Shown here piece after piece: positions 1 to 6,298 of a DNA stretch of 7,679 nt. Position 1 is the first letter of the stretch, and the number at the start of each line of letters is the position of its first letter. A program made the position numbers and the translations under genes. This DNA comes from Deltaproteobacteria bacterium (GTDB lineage Bacteria; Desulfobacterota; DSM-4660; Desulfatiglandales; Desulfatiglandaceae). The stretch lies in assembly GCA_021159525.1 (NCBI GenBank), contig JAGHEC010000235.1, forward strand, positions 1-7,679, given 5' to 3'. The notes under the pieces are model-generated. The model saw only the letters and a list, made by a program, of their open reading frames with translations, was not told the DNA's origin and searched no databases.

Positions 1-245
1 ATGTTACTTCCTTCTGCCATCGCAGATCCACGGGACGAAAGTCTTGGCAAGAACGCTCAATTGGCCTTGGCAGGCGGGTGTCCCCCGCAGATAAGTCACT
101 GAAGAGACCGGCCCGGAGGCCCGGAGCGGAAGAAAAATTCTTCTGCCCCGGTGGTACGGTCTCTGTTATCCCCCCAATTATTGAGCTGATGCGATTTTCG
201 CATATCAGTGTATCAGGGAGATCTCAAGACCCCGTGAACGGTTAC
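1..245 (+). repeat. Element R1, right part of a MITE-like nested inverted-repeat element (runs off left edge)
   Basis: Positions 1-116 match 7564-7679 without gaps and with only three differences that I can count (positions 8, 101 and 110). Positions 90-180 match, inverted, the part of R2 around 5509-5590, and 180-245 match, inverted, 5282-5346. The outer terminal repeat is at 222-245 and ends in GTGAACGGTTAC. A second-level arm around 173-187 contains the complement of AGCTCAATAA, and a third-level arm GATAAGTCAC is at 90-99. An 8-bp tandem duplication (GCCCGGAG twice) sits at 111-126; R3 also has it, R2 does not. No protein is encoded. The right end overlaps the 3' end of murE. The left end is outside the window, so no target duplication can be checked. 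Confidence 0.85.
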
Positions 246-1722
246 CGGCCGCCTTAGCGGCCACAACCCGGTCATCAAACGGGCGCTTCTCACTCCCGAT
301 AATCTGATAGGTCTCGTGTCCCTTGCCTGCAATCAGCACCAGGTCGCCTTTCTGTGCCATGGCGATTGCCTGCCGGATGGCGCTTTTGCGATCCAAGTCC
401 AGGACACAATGGGCAATGCCCGATTCAAGGACCCCGGCCTGGATCTCGGAAGCAATCGCTGCAGGATCTTCCGTACGGGGATTGTCCGAGGTGATCAAAA
501 CCCTGTCGCTCCACATGCCTGCGATGCAGCCCATCTCCCGCCGCTTCCCTCTGTCCCTGTCGCCCCCGCACCCGAATACGGTGATCACCCGGCCCCTGGT
601 CAGCAACCGAACAGCCTTAAGGGCCTTCAGGAGGGCATCCGGCGTATGAGCGTAATCCACGACCACTGCCAACCCCCGACGGTTTTTCACCATTTCCAGC
701 CTGCCGGGGACCCCTTTCAAACGGCCAATACCCGACTTGATGGCATCAAGGTCGATATGCAAGGCCCAGGCAGCGCCTGCAGCCGCCATCATGTTGTAAA
801 TGTCGTGGGCCCCGATCAGGGAGGACCTTATGTCTCTGTCTCCTGCCGGGGTGATCAGCCTCGCCCGAATGCCCGATAAAGAGACGTGAACCTCTTCAGC
901 CCTTATATCGCCCCCTTCGCTCATCCCGTAGGTCACTACCTTCCCCCTGGCGCGCCGGATCAGCTCCTGCCCCATGGGATCATCCCTGTTGATAACGGCC
1001 TTTTCAGGACCCGCCGTGCCCTCTTCCGGCAAAGGGCTGAAAAGTCTTGCCTTGGCCTCAAAATAGGCCTCCATAGTCTGGTGGTAGTCCAGATGGTCCC
1101 GGGAGAGATTGGTAAAAACAGCTGCCTCAAAGGGACAATCCCTGACCCTCCCCTGGTCCAGAGAATGGGAGGAAACCTCCATAATCACGTCGGTCGTCCC
1201 CCTGTCGGCCATGCGCCGCAGGATCCGCATGAGGTCCAGGGATTCAGGCGTGGTCACGGGGGCCTCCAGAATCTGTCCTGCAAACCGGTAGTTGATGGTG
1301 CCGATGACTCCGGGCCGTCTTCCGGCTGCTGTGAGGATGGATTCCAGCAAATAGGCGGAGGTGGTCTTGCCGTTGGTCCCGGTGATCCCGATCATGCGCA
1401 GGTTCTTGAAAGGGCGGTCAAAAAACCTCGCTGCCAGCCGGGACAGGGCCCTGCGCGCGTCGGGCACCCGGATGACCGCCAACCGATCGGATCGGCCGGC
1501 GGGGACCCCGGACACGGGGTGTTCCCCTACAACGGCAACAGCGCCCCTGGAGACCGCATCACCCACATAGGCATGACCGTTCTGCCGGCTTCCCCGAATC
1601 GCCACAAACAGCCCGCCCGGCTTCACCAAACGGGAATCATACGCAATATCGGATATCTCGGTATCCGGATCGCCCTGAAAATCCCGGATGGTCATACCCT
1701 CTATGAGGTCCTTGATGCGCAT
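205..1722 (-). CDS. murE: UDP-N-acetylmuramoyl-L-alanyl-D-glutamate--2,6-diaminopimelate ligase
   Basis: MurE is a cytoplasmic Mur ligase that uses ATP to add the third stem-peptide residue to UDP-MurNAc-L-Ala-D-Glu. At 505 aa it has normal family length. The N-terminal UDP-substrate domain covers about residues 1-105. The central ATPase domain has the P-loop GTNGKTT at 115-121 and the lysine expected to be carbamylated at K224 (context FEAKARLF). The C-terminal domain has DNPR at 413-416, the signature of meso-diaminopimelate rather than lysine use, and GKGHE at 466-470. The ATG at 1722 is preceded by GGAAGGGA at 1727-1734, a good Shine-Dalgarno. It lies 84 nt behind ftsI and is probably cotranscribed with it. 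Oddity: residues 493-505 and the stop codon are encoded by element R1, so the native C-terminal tail seems replaced just after the last family-like residues (DDRVVAAKAA). All catalytic motifs are intact, so the enzyme is probably active. Confidence 0.97.
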   Translation of the reverse strand: MRIKDLIEGMTIRDFQGDPDTEISDIAYDSRLVKPGGLFVAIRGSRQNGHAYVGDAVSRGAVAVVGEHPVSGVPAGRSDRLAVIRVPDARRALSRLAARFFDRPFKNLRMIGITGTNGKTTSAYLLESILTAAGRRPGVIGTINYRFAGQILEAPVTTPESLDLMRILRRMADRGTTDVIMEVSSHSLDQGRVRDCPFEAAVFTNLSRDHLDYHQTMEAYFEAKARLFSPLPEEGTAGPEKAVINRDDPMGQELIRRARGKVVTYGMSEGGDIRAEEVHVSLSGIRARLITPAGDRDIRSSLIGAHDIYNMMAAAGAAWALHIDLDAIKSGIGRLKGVPGRLEMVKNRRGLAVVVDYAHTPDALLKALKAVRLLTRGRVITVFGCGGDRDRGKRREMGCIAGMWSDRVLITSDNPRTEDPAAIASEIQAGVLESGIAHCVLDLDRKSAIRQAIAMAQKGDLVLIAGKGHETYQIIGSEKRPFDDRVVAAKAAGNRSRGLEISLIH

Positions 1723-1747
1723 CGCTTCCCTTCCGCAACCGTGCTCA

Positions 1748-1763
1748 GGCCGCCTTGACGGCC
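1748..1763 (-). other. Small GC-rich hairpin in the ftsI-murE spacer
   Basis: GGCCG at 1748-1752 and CGGCC at 1759-1763 can pair around a 6-nt loop. It lies in the 84-nt gap, about 25 nt upstream of the murE start. No U-run follows in the direction of transcription, so it is not a standard terminator. It might modestly affect mRNA stability or murE translation, or it may be chance in GC-rich DNA. Confidence 0.25.
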
Positions 1764-1806
1764 GGATGCAATCCGTTATCCTTCGCCCATCCGGGATCGT
1801 CTGTCG

Positions 1807-3798
1807 TCACGAATGACCCGGCGGGCTGAAGCGCACCGTTACCATATCCACTGCCTCCAGGGGACAACCCGGTTCGGGCTTCTGGGAAACGGCCAGGCCC
1901 GACCCCTCCAGACATACCTTCAAGCCAAGGGCCCTTCCCCTCCTGAGGACCTCCCTCATCCCCTTCCCCCTGAAATCCGGAAGCATCCCCTCCGACAACT
2001 GAGCGGCCAGAGCTCGAATCTCGGGCGATTCAGGCCCCTGTGCCGCAGACTGAGAAGTGTCGGCAGACACCCTTCTGTCCCCGGCATCGGCGACTGACAG
2101 AAGCTCCGGCCGGGGATTGACCCGCAGATGATTGAGAGCCCATGCCCCTATCTCGCTGAATACAGGTCCAGCCACAAGGCCCCCGTACACTACTCCCTTG
2201 GGCTCGTCAATCAGAACGGAGATCAGCAGCCTCGGCTGATCCGAGGGAACAAATCCCACGAAGCTGGCAATATATTTGGTTCTCGAATACTGGCGGGTGC
2301 GGGGGTCTGCCTTTTGCGAGGTGCCGGTCTTTCCTGCCACCTTAAATCCGCTGATGGCGGCCTTTTCAGCCGTCCCATGGCTCCCTGCAACCCCCTCCAG
2401 GATGCGGGCCACGGTCTTTGCCGTGCGTGCAGAGACAACCCGTCTCACCACCTTTGGACGCTTCTCTTCCGTAACCCGACCGGATCCATCAACAATCTGT
2501 TTGACAACAAAGGGACGCATCAGATTTCCTCCATTGGCAATGGCGCCCATGGCCATGGCCAGTTGCAAAGACGTGGTGGTCATGCCCTGCCCGAAATAAA
2601 GGGTTGCCTGATCGATGATCCTGGCGTCTTCCGCCGGCCGAATAAACCCCTGCCGCTCTCCCAGGAGATCAATGCCGGTCTTTTCTGAAAACCCGAATCG
2701 CTTAAGGTACTCGCAAAACCTCGCATAACCCAGTTTCTGGCCGATCTTGATCGCACCGATATTGCTGGAATGGATGATGATGTCGGCAACCGTCAACCGG
2801 CCGTATTTGTGGGCATCATGAACCACCCTTCCACCGACCCGATATGCCCCGTCTTCGCAATCAAACTCTGAAAGAGGGTCCACAACCGATTCCTCCAGGG
2901 CCGCTGAAACCAGAAAGGCCTTGATGGTGGACCCCGGCTCAAAGCAGTCGGTCAACACCCGGTTCCGCCAGTGATCCGGCGTGTAGTCGGTAAAGTGGTT
3001 CGGGTCGAATTCCGGGATTACAGCCATAGCCAGGATCTCGCCGGTCATGGGGTCAATGACCAGACAGTGCCCTGCCCTTGCCCGGCTCTTGGCCACGGCC
3101 GCCTTCAGGGCCTCCTGGGCCTTGTACTGGATGTCTTTGTCAATGGTGAGGACCAGGTGATGCATCCCCAGACCGGAAGGGACCGGCTTGTTCACGGCAA
3201 ACGGTCTGCCCAGGGCATCGCGCATCCAGACAAGTCGGTGCGGAGGTCCTTTCAAGAGCCTGTCATACCGCTTTTCAAGTCCCTCCAGCCCCTGATTGTC
3301 AACCCCGGCAAAACCGATCAAATGAGCTGCGGTCTCCCGGGCCGGATAATAGCGTCTCACATCAGGGGTCACGCCCACGCCCGCTATCTTGAGATCCGCA
3401 ATCTGACGGGCCTGATCAGGGGGTATGCGCTTCTTAACCCACTTGAACGTCCCGTTCCGGTTCAGGATCTTAAGGATTCCGGACTCCCTCTCGCCCAGAA
3501 TCCGAGCCAGTTTCCTGGCCGTGGTTGTCTTGTCCTTGATTTGCCCGGGATGCGCGAAAACAGACCCTACCCGCACGCTCAGGGCCAGTTCGTTACCCTC
3601 CCGGTCATAGATGATCCCGCGGTCAGGAGGAAGCCGGGTGGAGCCAACAATACCGTTCTCGGCAGTGCTCCGCAGATAGTCTTTTTGTATGACCTGAAGC
3701 TGATAGGCCCTGGCGAATATGATTCCGAAGCCAAGCAGAAAGAAAACAGCGATCACATAAATGCGAAACCGAATCCATTTCTTTTCTTTGACCTTCAT
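1807..3798 (-). CDS. ftsI: Septal peptidoglycan transpeptidase, class B penicillin-binding protein with PASTA domain
   Basis: This is the monofunctional D,D-transpeptidase of the divisome (FtsI/PBP3 type), anchored in the inner membrane with its catalytic domain in the periplasm. It has 663 aa. A short basic cytoplasmic tail precedes one membrane segment at about residues 12-30. The PBP dimerisation (pedestal) region spans roughly 50-215 and includes the conserved RGIIYDREG at 60-68. The transpeptidase domain has all three active-site motifs: STIK with nucleophile S290, SSN at 344-346 and KTG at 490-492. A linker rich in Ala, Ser, Asp and Glu (about 560-603) leads to a single C-terminal PASTA repeat (about 605-657). 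The E. coli enzyme lacks a PASTA repeat, which is found in deltaproteobacterial and Gram-positive homologues. The ATG overlaps the ftsL stop as ATGA, and no strong Shine-Dalgarno is close by, which suggests translational coupling. Its PASTA tail makes a sporulation-type SpoVD paralogue the main alternative, but the gene context favours FtsI. Confidence 0.95.
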   Translation of the reverse strand: MKVKEKKWIRFRIYVIAVFFLLGFGIIFARAYQLQVIQKDYLRSTAENGIVGSTRLPPDRGIIYDREGNELALSVRVGSVFAHPGQIKDKTTTARKLARILGERESGILKILNRNGTFKWVKKRIPPDQARQIADLKIAGVGVTPDVRRYYPARETAAHLIGFAGVDNQGLEGLEKRYDRLLKGPPHRLVWMRDALGRPFAVNKPVPSGLGMHHLVLTIDKDIQYKAQEALKAAVAKSRARAGHCLVIDPMTGEILAMAVIPEFDPNHFTDYTPDHWRNRVLTDCFEPGSTIKAFLVSAALEESVVDPLSEFDCEDGAYRVGGRVVHDAHKYGRLTVADIIIHSSNIGAIKIGQKLGYARFCEYLKRFGFSEKTGIDLLGERQGFIRPAEDARIIDQATLYFGQGMTTTSLQLAMAMGAIANGGNLMRPFVVKQIVDGSGRVTEEKRPKVVRRVVSARTAKTVARILEGVAGSHGTAEKAAISGFKVAGKTGTSQKADPRTRQYSRTKYIASFVGFVPSDQPRLLISVLIDEPKGVVYGGLVAGPVFSEIGAWALNHLRVNPRPELLSVADAGDRRVSADTSQSAAQGPESPEIRALAAQLSEGMLPDFRGKGMREVLRRGRALGLKVCLEGSGLAVSQKPEPGCPLEAVDMVTVRFSPPGHS

Positions 3799-4163
3799 GG
3801 CAACATGACAATCTGCTCCGGAGCGGGTTGTCTGAGGCCCAGATCATTGACCGCCCTGGATTGCAGGTGTTGAGGGGAACGCAGAAGGGCCAGTTCCAAA
3901 CTCAGTTTTCGGTTGATCTCCTCGAGACGCATTTCTTCTTTCTTCAACTGGCTCAGGTCATACCCGATCTGGGTCCGTTCAAAATTGGACCACACATAGC
4001 CAATCCCTATGCTCATGAAAAAGAACAGCATGAGAATGATCAGGAAGACCTGCTTGGGGGTGAGTGTCTGACGACGTTTCCTGAGCCGGGAGTTTCTAAG
4101 ACGCACGCCTGTCCCTGCATTGCGGGAGATCACCATCTTTGACAGCTTTTCCGGTCTGGTCAT
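3795..4163 (-). CDS. ftsL: Cell division protein FtsL (DivIC/FtsL-like)
   Basis: This is a small bitopic divisome protein. FtsL normally forms a coiled-coil complex with FtsB and FtsQ and helps activate the FtsW-FtsI synthase. The 122-aa product has a long, very basic cytoplasmic N-terminus (residues 1-38, rich in Arg and Lys) and one hydrophobic membrane segment at about 39-58. A periplasmic heptad-like coiled coil follows at about 66-97, and the tail LGLRQPAPEQIVML (108-121) is typical of the FtsL/DivIC family. Both ends overlap neighbours by ATGA: its start with the rsmH stop (4160-4163) and its stop with the ftsI start (3795-3798). A GAAAGG-like Shine-Dalgarno lies about 9 nt upstream. 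Primary sequence is poorly conserved in this family, so the call rests on topology, tail motif and position. M10 is a possible internal start, but the overlap favours the first ATG. Confidence 0.9.
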   Translation of the reverse strand: MTRPEKLSKMVISRNAGTGVRLRNSRLRKRRQTLTPKQVFLIILMLFFFMSIGIGYVWSNFERTQIGYDLSQLKKEEMRLEEINRKLSLELALLRSPQHLQSRAVNDLGLRQPAPEQIVMLP

Positions 4164-5101
4164 GTCGCAAGCCTTTCTGCAGCCCTCATCACAGCGCTGC
4201 GCGCCCTTGGATTGTTTTGAATCTCTTTCGGATCAGGTTTGATCCCCTTCTTGAACAGACGCCTGAAAAGGGGCGTCCTCCCACAGACACACCGGGGGAA
4301 ATCAGGAGGACAGATACACGGTCGTTCCCAGGCCATCATGGCCTGCTTCACCCGCCGATCCTCAAGCGAGTGATAGGACAACACCACCAGCCTTCCTCCG
4401 GCACACAAAAGTGAAGGAATTTTGTCGAGGAAACGATCAAGACTTTCAAGCTCCCTGTTAACGGCTATCCTGAGGGCCTGAAATGACCGGGTTGCGGGAT
4501 GTCTCAACCGGTTGCGACGCGATCCGGGATTGGCTGAATCAATGATTTCACCCAACTGAGATGCCGTTTCAATGGGTCCTCTTTCGCGGGCGCGAACAAT
4601 GGCGCGGGCAATGGATCGGGCCCTCTTTTCCTCGCCGTAACTGCGCAGGATGTTTTCAAGGTCGTGCAAAGGAAGGTCATTTACAAGATGATATGCTGTC
4701 AGCCTGTCTGCGGGATTCATTCTCATGTCGAGAGGCTCCCTTCTGCCAAAGCTAAACCCTCTGCCCGATTTCTCAAGTTGGTAAGAGGACATCCCCAGGT
4801 CCAACAGGACCCCATTGATATTCTTGATGTGCAGATCCCGAACAACCTCGTCCAAATCGGCAAAATTGGCCTTGATAATGCAGACGTTGGGATAAGCAGT
4901 CAGGCGCCTCCTGCACGAATCAACTGCATCTGGGTCTCTATCCAGGCAGATAAGGCGGCCCCCGCCGGCCAGTTTTTTCAGGATCGCTTCGCTGTGACCA
5001 CCCCCGCCCGCGGTCCCATCCACATACGCCCCGTCCGGAAGATGGACGAGATGCGTCACAACCTCTTTCACCAACACCGGCGTATGAAAAAAATGCGCCA
5101 T
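4160..5101 (-). CDS. rsmH: 16S rRNA (cytosine(1402)-N(4))-methyltransferase
   Basis: RsmH (MraW) transfers a methyl group from S-adenosylmethionine to N4 of C1402 in the ribosomal decoding centre. The product has 313 aa, the usual length. The start MAHFFHTPVLVKEV fits the family. The SAM-binding loop DGTAGGGGHS is at 28-37, DLGMSS at 101-106, RMNP at 127-130, HPATRSFQALRIAVNREL at 201-218 and LSYHSLEDRRVK at 241-252. A cysteine pair cluster with C262, C264, C271 and C273 lies near the C-terminus and is common in this family. The stop overlaps the ftsL start as ATGA. Unusually, the start is not next to mraZ: 717 nt, including element R2, separate them. I see no clear Shine-Dalgarno before the ATG. 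A separate promoter or read-through across R2 must supply the transcript. Confidence 0.97.
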   Translation of the reverse strand: MAHFFHTPVLVKEVVTHLVHLPDGAYVDGTAGGGGHSEAILKKLAGGGRLICLDRDPDAVDSCRRRLTAYPNVCIIKANFADLDEVVRDLHIKNINGVLLDLGMSSYQLEKSGRGFSFGRREPLDMRMNPADRLTAYHLVNDLPLHDLENILRSYGEEKRARSIARAIVRARERGPIETASQLGEIIDSANPGSRRNRLRHPATRSFQALRIAVNRELESLDRFLDKIPSLLCAGGRLVVLSYHSLEDRRVKQAMMAWERPCICPPDFPRCVCGRTPLFRRLFKKGIKPDPKEIQNNPRARSAVMRAAERLAT

Positions 5102-5190
5102 GGAGCGTACAGTAAGAGCCGGATGATTTCAGGTTGTAAGAGACGACGTTCAAATTCGACACGATGTCGTTTTAATCCGTAGAGTTAGCA

Positions 5191-5217
5191 GATTACAGGG
5201 ATTACTCTGATTACTCG
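5191..5217 (+). repeat. Three 9-bp tandem repeats upstream of rsmH
   Basis: GATTACAGG (5191-5199), GATTACTCT (5200-5208) and GATTACTCG (5209-5217) follow each other exactly, sharing GATTAC. On the strand of rsmH this reads GTAATC three times with 9-bp spacing, about 90-115 nt before the start codon. It may be a small expandable minisatellite or a regulatory site; nothing decides between these. Confidence 0.6.
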
Positions 5218-5245
5218 AAGCAGGATGCGAAATCTGTAGGGTTTA

Positions 5246-5267
5246 ATTCCCCGCAGCTTGCTGCGCC
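5246..5267 (+). repeat. Palindromic hairpin repeat, left copy (REP-like)
   Basis: CGCAGC at 5252-5257 and GCTGCG at 5260-5265 form a perfect inverted repeat, preceded by a CCCC run and an AT-rich TTTAATT. A related hairpin in AT-rich context lies just behind mraZ at 5793-5818. The two copies face each other across element R2. Removing R2 would leave them about 30 bp apart, like a paired palindromic unit. Confidence 0.5.
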
Positions 5268-5318
5268 AAGAAATATAAAATGTAAACGTTAACGGGGTCT
5301 TGAGATCTCCCTGATATA

Positions 5319-5341
5319 TTGATATGAGAAAATCGTATCAG
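5319..5341 (-). promoter_or_regulatory. Possible weak outward promoter in R2 facing rsmH
   Basis: On the minus strand TTGAGC (5346-5341) and TATCAA (5324-5319) are 16 nt apart, each four of six matches to the sigma-70 hexamers. It points out of R2 towards rsmH and could replace transcription lost by separating rsmH from the mraZ promoter. The match is weak and entirely inferential. Confidence 0.2.
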
Positions 5342-5353
5342 CTCAATACTTAG

Positions 5354-5501
5354 TTTCCATCCATAAATGGCCCTTTTTGTCCGCGCCTTGCTTGGGCTCC
5401 CCATCCTGCGGATGGGTCCGCGGTTTCCTTGATCTTGTAAAAAATGACTCATTTCTGGATTGGAAACTCGCTCGTGCCCAAATCTATTTGTGGATGGGCA
5501 C
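5354..5501. mobile_element. 148-bp insert nested inside R2, flanked by TACTTAG
   Basis: R1 reads straight through this point, whereas R2 is interrupted. TACTTAG occurs on both sides (5347-5353 and 5502-5508), as expected of a 7-bp target duplication. The ends carry imperfect inverted repeats sharing CCATCCA(T or C)AAAT. A related inner pair is GTTTCCATCCA near 5353 and TGGATTGGAAAC at 5456-5467. Two perfect hairpins lie inside: CCCATCC (5400-5406) with GGATGGG (5410-5416) around a 3-nt loop, and GTGCCCA (5474-5480) with TGGGCAC (5495-5501). There is no coding region. This looks like a second, unrelated miniature element that inserted into the first. Confidence 0.65.
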
Positions 5502-5792
5502 TACTTAGGGGGATAACAGCGAAGGCGCCACCGGGGCAGGAGGATTTTTCTTCCGCTCCGGGCCGGTCTCTTCAGTGACTTATCTGCGGGAGACACTAGC
5601 CTCTTTGGCATTCTCGCATTCGTGGAGCTGCGGCTTCCCCGACTGATAAGTCACAAAGAGGCGGCGCCGTCCCGGCAGTCGCGTCAGAAAAACCCTCCTG
5701 TCCCTGTTCATTGAGCTATTACGTAAGCCAGACAATCACAAATTGGACCAGAAATCACCCGTGAACGGTTACGATAAAACAGCCATTTTGAT

Positions 5793-5818
5793 ATCCCGCT
5801 GCTTGCGGGGCAGTTTAT
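5793..5818 (-). repeat. Palindromic hairpin repeat behind mraZ (right copy)
   Basis: CCCGC (5795-5799) and GCGGG (5805-5809) pair around a 5-nt loop directly behind the mraZ stop. It resembles the hairpin at 5246-5267 in core sequence and AT-rich flank. No U-run follows the stem in the mraZ direction, so it is a poor intrinsic terminator, but it could stabilise an mRNA 3' end. Confidence 0.45.
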
Positions 5819-6253
5819 TTAAATGCGCAGTTCCAGGAGAGACGGGCTGGTCAGGAGGACCTCTTTCACCCTTGCAAATTCCTCCTCCCACCGTTCCTTG
5901 TCCCAGATCTCAAATTTCTTGAGCTGTCCTGCCAGGACCACCTCTTTCTGAAGACCTGCATCCTCCCGCAGGCTGGGAGGGAGGGTAATCCTCCCGTTCC
6001 TCACGTGGCATTCCACCGCGGAGGAGATAAAGCCGCGCAAAAACGGGATGGCCCCCTCATCAAACAGGGGCAGGTTGGCCGCCTTGTCTTCGAGCTTCTG
6101 CCAGTCCTCCTTGGCAAAGGCCCAGAGACACCGATCCTTGCTGGTGACCACAAGACAGTCATCCCCCTTACGTTCCAGGACCTCCCTGAACCGGGTGGGA
6201 ATGGCCAGACGGCCCTTAGCATCCAGGATATGGTTTGATCGGCCTCTGAACAT
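5819..6253 (-). CDS. mraZ: Transcriptional regulator MraZ
   Basis: MraZ is an oligomeric DNA-binding protein of the AbrB/MazE fold. It binds repeats in front of its own gene and regulates the dcw operon. The 144-aa product has the standard start MFRGRSNHILDAKGRLAIP. The first DxxxR motif is intact (D11 to R15). The second domain begins ECHVRNGRITLPPSLREDAGL (81-101); compared with E. coli (ECQMDGAGR) it is one residue shorter and lacks the aspartate, so the second DxxxR is degenerate. The tail KKFEIWDKERWEEEF (112-126) is family-like. The ATG at 6253 fits the conserved N-terminus. There is no Shine-Dalgarno, and the fourth operator decamer ends 5 nt before the start. It is first in the cluster, but element R2 and two hairpins separate it from rsmH. 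Confidence 0.95.
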   Translation of the reverse strand: MFRGRSNHILDAKGRLAIPTRFREVLERKGDDCLVVTSKDRCLWAFAKEDWQKLEDKAANLPLFDEGAIPFLRGFISSAVECHVRNGRITLPPSLREDAGLQKEVVLAGQLKKFEIWDKERWEEEFARVKEVLLTSPSLLELRI

Positions 6254-6258
6254 GATAT

Positions 6259-6298
6259 TTGTGGCACTTCATGGTAATTTGCTCCACTTTATGGCACT
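6259..6298 (-). promoter_or_regulatory. MraZ-box-like operator, four contiguous decamers
   Basis: Read on the minus strand, this stretch divides exactly into AGTGCCATAA, AGTGGAGCAA, ATTACCATGA and AGTGCCACAA. AGTG therefore recurs at 0, 10 and 30 bp, with a degenerate unit at 20. Repeated boxes with one-turn spacing in front of mraZ are the known target of MraZ. The first decamer overlaps the -10 element and the last ends 5 nt before the mraZ ATG. Bound MraZ would cover the transcription start, which implies negative autoregulation (inference). Confidence 0.8.

Larger units (their letters stand above)
5281..5773 (-). mobile_element. Element R2, complete MITE-like element between mraZ and rsmH
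   Basis: The outer terminal inverted repeats are GTAAACGTTAACGGGG (5282-5297) on the left and CCCGTGAACGGTTAC (5758-5772) on the right. The hexamer ATAAAA occurs at 5275-5280 and at 5774-5779, a plausible 6-bp target duplication. Second-level arms containing AGCTCAATA lie inside, and perfect third-level arms GTGACTTATC (5575-5584) and GATAAGTCAC (5645-5654) lie further in. Orientation is opposite to R1, R3 and R4. Compared with R4 plus R1 it lacks about 100 bp in the middle, and it carries a separate insert at 5354-5501. No transposase or other coding region is evident, so any movement would need an enzyme supplied in trans. Mobility is inferred from structure and copy number. Confidence 0.8.

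Noticed and set aside
886..1758. Plus-strand open frame of 290 codons opposite murE
   Set aside because: It is antisense to a complete MurE with all catalytic motifs, and its composition (rich in Gly, Pro and His) is that of a shadow frame.
2971..3873. Plus-strand open frame of 300 codons opposite ftsI and ftsL
   Set aside because: Antisense to intact ftsI and across the ftsI-ftsL junction; no recognisable domain.
5793..5818. Intrinsic terminator of mraZ
   Set aside because: The stem is only 5 bp and no U-run follows it in the direction of transcription.
6001..6267. Alternative frame from GTG at 6267 overlapping mraZ
   Set aside because: Its product has no MraZ features; the frame from 6253 encodes a full MraZ.
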